A stretch of DNA of 64,000 bases from Azorinus chamasolen (Eukaryota > Mollusca > Bivalvia > Cardiida > Solecurtidae). Position 1 is the stretch's first letter. Every line of letters begins with the position of its first letter. Under the pieces are notes generated by a model that had not been told where the DNA came from, did no database searches, and worked only from the letters and a program-made list of their open reading frames with translations. Below, one piece after another: positions 57,376 to 64,000 of the stretch. The position numbers and the translations under genes were made by a program. Location of the stretch: positions 52,827,955 through 52,891,954 of the forward strand of contig OY755241.1 in NCBI GenBank assembly GCA_963576725.1, written 5' to 3'.

Positions 57376-59160
57376 AGTAATGACTCGATTGTTTGGTGGA
57401 GAGTCACTTAAAAATAAATTCTGCAAAATTAACTCTATACAGTCACTTCCGCTATAATCGTGAAATAAATATAAAGGAAAATTAGTCCCATTTTATTAAT
57501 TTATATTTCTTTATTTATCTATTTTTTATTAAAAAAAATTTTTTATTTTTTTTTGGGGGGGGGTTGACAAAATTATACTGAAATTAGCAATATAAAGAAG
57601 AATTAGCACCACCTTTCGCGGTCATGTCTTAACGAATCCAAAACAGTTTGAACAAATCTTGTAAGGGGTCACCTAAGGATTATTCCTGCAACATTATAGT
57701 GAAACCATCCCAGTAGTTTCAAAGAAATACGATTTTTAAAATTTCCACTATTACGTTTTTAGAAAGGAAAGATAGCCCCACACCTGGCAGCCATGCTTTT
57801 ATCCCTTTCCCTGGTCCATATGCATGTAAGAAACAGTGCCAGTATTACTATTTATTAGCTGAAATTTCAAGGCAATGCTTTGCGTTGACAAAACATTAGA
57901 ATCATATCTATATGATGTCATAAGCAAACTGAGCAGACCCTGATCAGACGACTCCTCTATATGTAAAATGCGTTTGTATAACGGAAAGGATTAAACAAGC
58001 AAAATGGTTTTACAAACCTAATGATCGTTTCTGCCAAATTACAGTGATATTGGTAATTCGGATATATTTTTTCTGGTTGCCATGAAAGATAACCTTACGA
58101 TGACTATTTCTGTGGTCACAGATGACCCAGGTGTTTCAGAAGAGTTGTTGTTTAAGTGTATTGTTGACGACAGGCGACGCATGACAACATATATATCAAA
58201 AACACTATCAGAATATTTAACAATGAACAAACACTATCAATATAGATCAGTTTAGCACTTCGTTCTCAATTGAACTAAAGCATCTGAAAATATGAGATGA
58301 AACGGTTGTGACTCTTTCGGCACTTTTCAGTAATTTACATTTAGGTTAAATGTTTGCAGAAAATCAATCTGACGTTTTTTAGTTGGTGAAACTTTAGTCA
58401 AAGGCTAAATATTGAAACAAAATGTGTGCGTTAAAGTCTATAAAGTATAATCATACCAATACTGGTGACACTTCGATACACATGTTCTATATCTCAGTCG
58501 TATGCGAAATGTACAGTACCTTAAGTGAAGTCGTCGGTATACACACACCAGATTTGGATCTCCTACAAATTAGTGGTAGTACAGAGATATGCAATCTATT
58601 TAATTAAAATGCTAATGCATATATGTTTTGATTATGTTTCATTCAATCACATTCACGTATAATTACCGTGTTCTGATGATGTTAGATTAGTTGTAATTAA
58701 ATATTCTGAAGGGAGGTGAACCTTTGTCCGTCTGGTAAAAGTGGGTATTCCTCGATTTCCATCTATAAGTGTACGAGTAAGTGTATAAGTGTATAGGTGA
58801 GTGGATAGCGGGGGATAAAGAACATCGTGCAACATATTTGAGTTATTCTTACTAGTCTGTATCATCCTTATTCCTGCAAATGCAAAAGTGTGGCCTCTTT
58901 ACATTTTAAAATGTGTTCCAGCAAAAATAATTCTAAATTGAAAACTATGGTTTGCCTAAAAAGATAAGACATGGTTTAAACTGTAACAAAATACACATTT
59001 TTGCAAAATCTAAAAAAGTGTCGTCTTTGTTTTATATTGTGAGCAAACGCATCCCAGGAAATAATTTTAATGGAGCGGAAATGGCACCAGTATGCACCTT
59101 TGTGCACTTCAGAATAACGACCGTTTGTTTTTAGAGTTTTCATAACCAGTGCCTTATAAT
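57376..59160. other. block C-specific sequence, no gene recognised
   Basis: It contains a T/A-rich region with a G-run (57,500-57,570) and a decayed family A MITE (57,795-57,995, one hairpin arm). Short ORFs such as 58,422-58,607 show no family resemblance. Confidence 0.45.
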
Positions 59161-59164
59161 TCTG

Positions 59165-59383
59165 TTAACTCTTTCCTGCATAGGCGATTCTTAGATCGAA
59201 CCTCTTTGATTAAATCTACCAAAAAGGAGCATTTACTAGAGAAAAGGAAATTTTCAGAATTGTGTAGTTTTGAAACCATTGTGATAAATAGAGCATTTGC
59301 TCCTGTGGAGCAAATGCTCTATTTATCATAATGGTTTCAGAAAGTGATCTTTACAGAGGCGTCAAAATGCGGGAATAGGTTAA
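59165..59383. mobile_element. TTAA-flanked MITE, GATAAATAGAGCATTTGC family (copy 2)
   Basis: TTAACTCTTTCCTGCATAGG is at the left and AAAATGCGGGAATAGGTTAA at the right. The hairpin at 59,279-59,330 has arms GTGATAAATAGAGCATTTGC and complement. It is in reverse orientation to the 3,227 copy. Length is 219 bp. Confidence 0.75.
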
Positions 59384-60092
59384 CCCTTGCACCGCTATTT
59401 TGTTCAAATTAACTATTCCAAAATAATAAAAAAATATCACATTTACGGTGAATATTTAGTGATAATTGTTTTTTAAAAAAAACCTGTACCTTGATAAACA
59501 GTGCAGACCCGTAGATCCCTGTTTGTCTGAATGCATTCTTCTCATGCCCTTAAGACACCTAGTCTTCCCAAGCATTGGTGCGTATTCAAGAATTATGACC
59601 AGGCACGCCCCTGTTTATGCATTGACTATAGTGACAATATTTTTCTCGGCCTAATGGAATTTACGTATAAATTACCAGTTGAACTTTGCACAAAACGAGC
59701 CCATGGTACTTTCCATCTTTGAAAATGGAGATATTATTATTTATTTGTTGGACACGCCTGATATGTCGAATAATTTAGATCAACAGTATTTAAATCTTTA
59801 ATTCTCGTTTTATTTTAATAAGATCTAGATGTTAAGATATATAGTCTCATGGCTTTCATTTATGTGTTGCAAAATGTCTTGCTGGCTACCGTAGCATATA
59901 TTGTAAACGTATTTTAGAATAGATCTAGAACATATCAATTTAAACTATTTTTAGAACTAGAGTCCACAATAATCTAAATTTTTAAATAGATCTAAATCGT
60001 TGGGGCTTAATTATGCTTAGACTTAGATCTAACTAGTAAAAATATAGTTTTCTTCTGTTTTTCGGGAAACAAACAAATCATAATTTTAGACA

Positions 60093-61979
60093 GTCGTCTG
60101 GGTATAATGATGCTCTATAAACCATTTTCCACTTTTGGAGAAAACTGCTCTGAAAGGTTTAAAGGACCCTATCTCTAGCATTTCTCATTGTTGATGCATA
60201 AGATTTATATCGGCATGTTTATCCCGAAAAGTCGCATATGGATAGGTAAAAATAAATATATTACATTAAAGATGTTTTAGTTTTTGCAGTTTTTACTTTG
60301 GAGAGCATTTTGGTAAAAAAAAGTTTAAAAATATTTAAAGGTGTACTGCTCTTTTGGGAGATAAAGCAAAAAGTTGTGACAAATCTGGAGATAGGGCAAC
60401 CTAATACTAACTTATACATAACTATGATGAGACACTTTTAAGGCTGGTTTGTCTTAACTTGTGAATTAAAAAATATAATAAATTATCAGGATCCAAACCA
60501 TTACATCAACATTTTGTTGTATAAATTACAAGTACCTGTTGTTCATGCAGATGGCAATCTTCAGAGGTGAAATAGATTTCAAATGCTGTTTTATCTTATA
60601 TGATATCACCAACATACTTGTATTTGAAGACATCTTAAAGTAAGGAAACAAACCTTTCGAAAATGGTTTTTGTTCAGAATACTTTTAACATCTACAACAA
60701 AAATATAACCCAGAAACATACACATACATTACCAATACTAGGCTGAGATAACTATTGTCATCTGTTCCATATCCTTATACTTATACGTTTTCAGGTAGAT
60801 TAGATACAGAGACACCTTTAATATCATTAAGGTATAACTTAGTTGATGAATACAACATTGGAATACATGAAATATGTCTAGAAGTGCAGAGGTTTATCAA
60901 GAAACGCATATGCATGATCAGTAACTGTTGGCACTAGATGGTTTGCTACACAGTCTTGCATTTCATCGAGATTCAGATTCTTTCAAACTGTAACCTGAAA
61001 ATTGGTCTGATTCTACATTTATTGTCAGAGCAAAAGATTCTCTGGAAAAGTTTACACCGTAAAACATCTGCTAATAAACGTTAATGTTATCATGTTATTT
61101 CTTACATGAATATTGAACAGGGAAAGGATTGTTCAATGACTTTGTATTCTGGAAAACTGTTTTTGTGTTTTAAAGACTTGACATGTTGTAAAACATGTGG
61201 AACATTTGTTCTTCTAGTAGTCCTGTGTATTTGCAAACCATGCCTTTGATTAAAGGCATCAGAGATAATGCTTTTTTTATCAAACATCTTCTAAACTATG
61301 TCAATATTGTCTGTATGTTTTTTGTTGTCTGAGCAAAGTAAATGTTTTTAACTTTCTTATAATCAAAGCCCGGTTTCTGAACCGTTCTAAATATATTGAG
61401 ATACAATCACATATTTTTCTCAAAGTATTAGTCCTTATGAAAGAGATCTGGTAAACAATTATCTTAAACCTACTGTATTAAATAACGAGTATTAAAACAC
61501 TGCAAATCAATTCACCTCTCCATTTTAGGACAATCTAATTGTTTTCTATGGAAATGATATAAATTTGCTGTCCAGGCAGGAATATTTGCTGTGATCACAT
61601 GATCATTTATGAACATATTATTTGTTACAATGGAGTTGAAACACTACTCCAGTAAACAATTTAGACAAAGAACATTTTATCTTTCACACACGGACCGATC
61701 ACATGTTATCAGTTAAGGACTTTCATTGGTTACCAATATTTTAACTACTGTAGTGCTCTTTTCCAGGAGTTAGAGCAATGTAATTGTTAATTTTGAATAC
61801 AGTGTTAGGAGAAAGAGCAAAATGATACTGGAAAGCTTTTTCTGTGACGTCATAATATACATATTTCTTTGATATTATTGTAGAGCATATCAATACGAAT
61901 CCAGTCATATAAAACTCTCATTTTTGCAAATCTTGGAGATAGAGCGGTATAAGATTCGGGCGACGATTATTGGCAAATC
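60093..61979. mobile_element. ~1.9-kb insertion in block C relative to A and B
   Basis: Block A reads TTAGACAATTGGCACATTG uninterrupted. In C, TTTTAGACA is followed by GTCGTCTGGGTATAATGATG, and homology resumes at ATTGGCAAATCACTTTGG. The insert ends AGATAGAGCGGTATAAG..GGGCGACGAT, weakly inverse to its start (GTCGTC..GCTCTA). Inside, phrases like GGAGATAGGGCAA, GGAGTTAGAGCAATG and GGAGAAAGAGCAAAATG recur. No long ORF was found. It may be a non-autonomous DNA element, class unknown. Confidence 0.55.
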
Positions 61980-62524
61980 ACTTTGGTATTTCTGTCCCAT
62001 TAGAAGTTTTCCTGTTATGAAATAATTCATAACTTTGTTAATAAGAAAATGTGTGACAGATGGCAGTTGTGTGATCACTGAGCCCTGCCCTCTGCTAAGA
62101 ACATAGGGGATTTACCAATCTGTCATCTTTGATCGTTACCATTTTCCTAGTTCGAAATTAGCAGTATTTAGGCTTAGTAAGTAATGTAATAATATAGTTT
62201 CCAACTGTCTAACACAATTTGTTTTCATGTATTCAAAACAAATATTTTGTATTGTTTAAATATTTGAATGCGGGACAAAAAATAACTGATTTTTGAAAAC
62301 AGTGTAGACCCAGACAAGTAACCCTCTGATCGGGGTTGTCACTGTTTATTATTCAAAAGCATACAGCAAATCTGTCTTATATTAAGGATTGTGAAATTGC
62401 AATAGGCTCGTCTCTACAGTCTCTACCAACCCAAAAACCCTGTTTACAAATGCCATTAGAAATAATAGTTTATAAGTATTCATAATATCATTATTGTTTA
62501 CATGAATACTGAACAGGGAAAGGG

Positions 62525-62737
62525 TTAACCCTTCGCTTGCTATCACGTCAATAAACCTACCTGTAAATAGTGAAGGCCCAGATGAGACAGCTCCTGCAGG
62601 ATGATTGTGCAACCAGTACACTCCACAACAGTGATTGCATGTAGAGAAATATTTATACACGGTGAAAATATATGTAATTATACAACAGGGCATGGGTAAA
62701 GAAGGAGAAATGTATTTTAAAATTCAGCAAGGGTTAA
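62525..62737. mobile_element. TTAA-flanked MITE, family B (copy 3, deleted)
   Basis: Reverse-orientation copy: TTAACCCTTCGCTTGCTATC at the left and AATTCAGCAAGGGTTAA at the right, 213 bp. The hairpin is reduced to one arm (GATGAGACAGCTCCTGCAGG). Confidence 0.75.
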
Positions 62738-62814
62738 TTATCACAAAGTAACAGAATAACAAGACTGTTTTCATAGTTATACAATTCATAAAAATATCTC
62801 TTAACACTATATAA

Positions 62815-63500
62815 ACACCTATGCAAACAGACTAGACTCAGATCAGATTGCTCAAATAGAAGCTGTTTGATAAGGGGGTCTGCTCTGTCTGCTTATCCCA
62901 GTACCATATATAAACAGTTTGTCATGCCATTGCAAAGAGAGTAGACCAAGATCTGAATTCACCTATTGGAAACGTATGGTCAGAGCCCACTCTGTTTGCT
63001 TATGAAATTATATCAGATCTGACTACATTTTCTACCAGTACCAAAAAAATCAGATGTACCTATTCCATTGTAAAAAATCAGCTAATAAATGATGTCATTT
63101 GTTCTGAATAAATATTCAACAGGGAAAAGGTTAACAACCAACGAATTCAGCTAAAACTGTTTACCTGGTCCGGGATCGGAAGTAAAGCTTCTGAAAGCAT
63201 CGTTCGGCTTGAATTGATAGAAGCAAATAAAACGTTTTCGTTTTTGTCTGAAAACACTTGAACCAAGTCAGTTGTTTTAGTATTGTTTCTAGCATTTACA
63301 TACATGTATAAAGCAAATAAATCACAGAAATTGTTATTTGTGTAATCAAGTTGGGGCATTTCGAAATACAATTTGGTTATCTAACCATTTCCCTTATGTA
63401 AACACTTTTTCACGTGCTTGAAAACAGAGTAGAGCCAGATCAGATGGCTCCTATAGGAATCGTTTGATCAGGGTCCTTCTCTGTTTGTTTATGAATTAAT
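62815..63500. repeat. hairpin elements in block C
   Basis: Hairpins at 62,822-62,893, 62,935-63,005 and 63,425-63,490 (GCAAACAG or AAACAGAG with GATCAG arms) match those at 35,115-35,300 and 35,845-35,895 in block A. Confidence 0.6.
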
Positions 63501-63845
63501 GCTGGATCTGAATGTACAGTTTTTTCCAATACCAAATATCCTCAGTACATATGTGATTATAAAAATTCATTTAATGAATATTCATGAAATCAGTATTTCT
63601 TACAACAATATTCACGCATATCCCAGCCAATTTACATCTTTATCACGATGTAAACTCTTAATTCGCATTATGATTTTATATAAAATTGCAGCAAATAACG
63701 TTTTTGTCACGATTGTCAGTATAGTATCCTGTGATAGGAAATATGTCTTTAGAAATGCATGTACTTTTCAAACTCTAATCAGTATTATACCTTTAAGATA
63801 TGACCCTTTAACAAATACTTTTGTGTATTTTACCAATATTTAACT

Positions 63846-64000
63846 TTTTACCGGTTTTTCCACGGAAACTCCGGTTATTGAAATGGAGATGTACGGTGGT
63901 CAAGCGGGCGGGCGGTTGCCAGTTTAGTCCGGACGATTACTCCTATATGGCTCATGCCATTAAATTGAAACTTCATACATATAAATATCATGATAGGAGG
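63846..64000. repeat. start of a CCGGTTTTTCC-type element, cut by window end
   Basis: CCGGTTTTTCCACGGAAACT followed by a GCGGGCGGGCGG tract resembles the left part of the 27,600 element. It continues beyond the window. Confidence 0.4.

Larger units (their letters stand above)
56395..63850. repeat. segmental duplication block C
   Basis: It begins with GATATAAATATAATGGATATCGATG (compare 32,610 in A) and runs through macin 4 to about 57,180. Homology resumes near 59,620 (compare 54,515 in B), continues to 60,092 and from 61,975 (TTGGCAAATC..TATTTCTG) to about 63,850 (compare 36,250 in A). The gaps at 57.2-59.6 and 60.1-62.0 kb are block C-specific sequence. Confidence 0.8.

Overview
This is a repeat-dense, AT-rich eukaryotic window with very few protein-coding exons. 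It most likely comes from a bivalve mollusc. That reading rests on a family of ten-cysteine macin peptides of the mytimacin type, LINE remnants of the kind common in molluscs, and hundreds of bases of palindromic non-autonomous DNA elements. No bacterial-style gene organisation, rRNA gene, CRISPR array or convincing intact tRNA gene was seen. The species cannot be named from the sequence alone.

Layout. 1-4 kb: short tandem repeats and many hairpin MITEs, mostly flanked by TTAA. 4.19-5.09 kb: an intact single-exon type II membrane glycosyltransferase of family GT31. 5.96-6.93 kb: a 9-bp minisatellite open in most reading frames. 7-10 kb: MITEs and a tandem-repeat element. 10.13-10.42 kb: macin gene 1 on the minus strand. 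10.5-21.5 kb: mostly non-coding, with tRNA-like SINE heads, MITEs, a GT-rich tract and a 40-bp minisatellite. 21.6-26.9 kb: a stretch bracketed by a roughly 40-bp inverted repeat and containing a dead LINE (23.06-25.26 kb). 27.6-29.6 kb: a tandem-repeat element with a decayed ORF. 37.7-39.8 kb: a second dead LINE carrying a nested insertion. 40.1-44.4 kb: further tandem-repeat elements.

The main structure is a set of three homologous blocks. Block A is about 30.2-36.25 kb. Block B is about 45.4-56.3 kb. Block C is about 56.4-63.85 kb. Each carries one minus-strand macin locus at the same relative place: intact in A (32.74-33.02 kb), broken in B (53.35-53.56 kb) and intact in C (56.53-56.81 kb). 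Comparing the blocks gives natural empty sites for several insertions. The most striking is a 5,721-bp fold-back element in B (45,855-51,575) with a 3-bp TAA target duplication. Its inverted arms are about 1.6 kb long, each holds about four mirrored ~350-bp units, and they enclose a GC-richer, decayed coding segment.

Function. The macins are expected to be secreted, disulfide-rich antimicrobial peptides, so the window reads as a small innate-immunity gene cluster growing by segmental duplication and being eroded by mobile elements. The glycosyltransferase appears unrelated to it. No operon-like cooperation is expected or seen.
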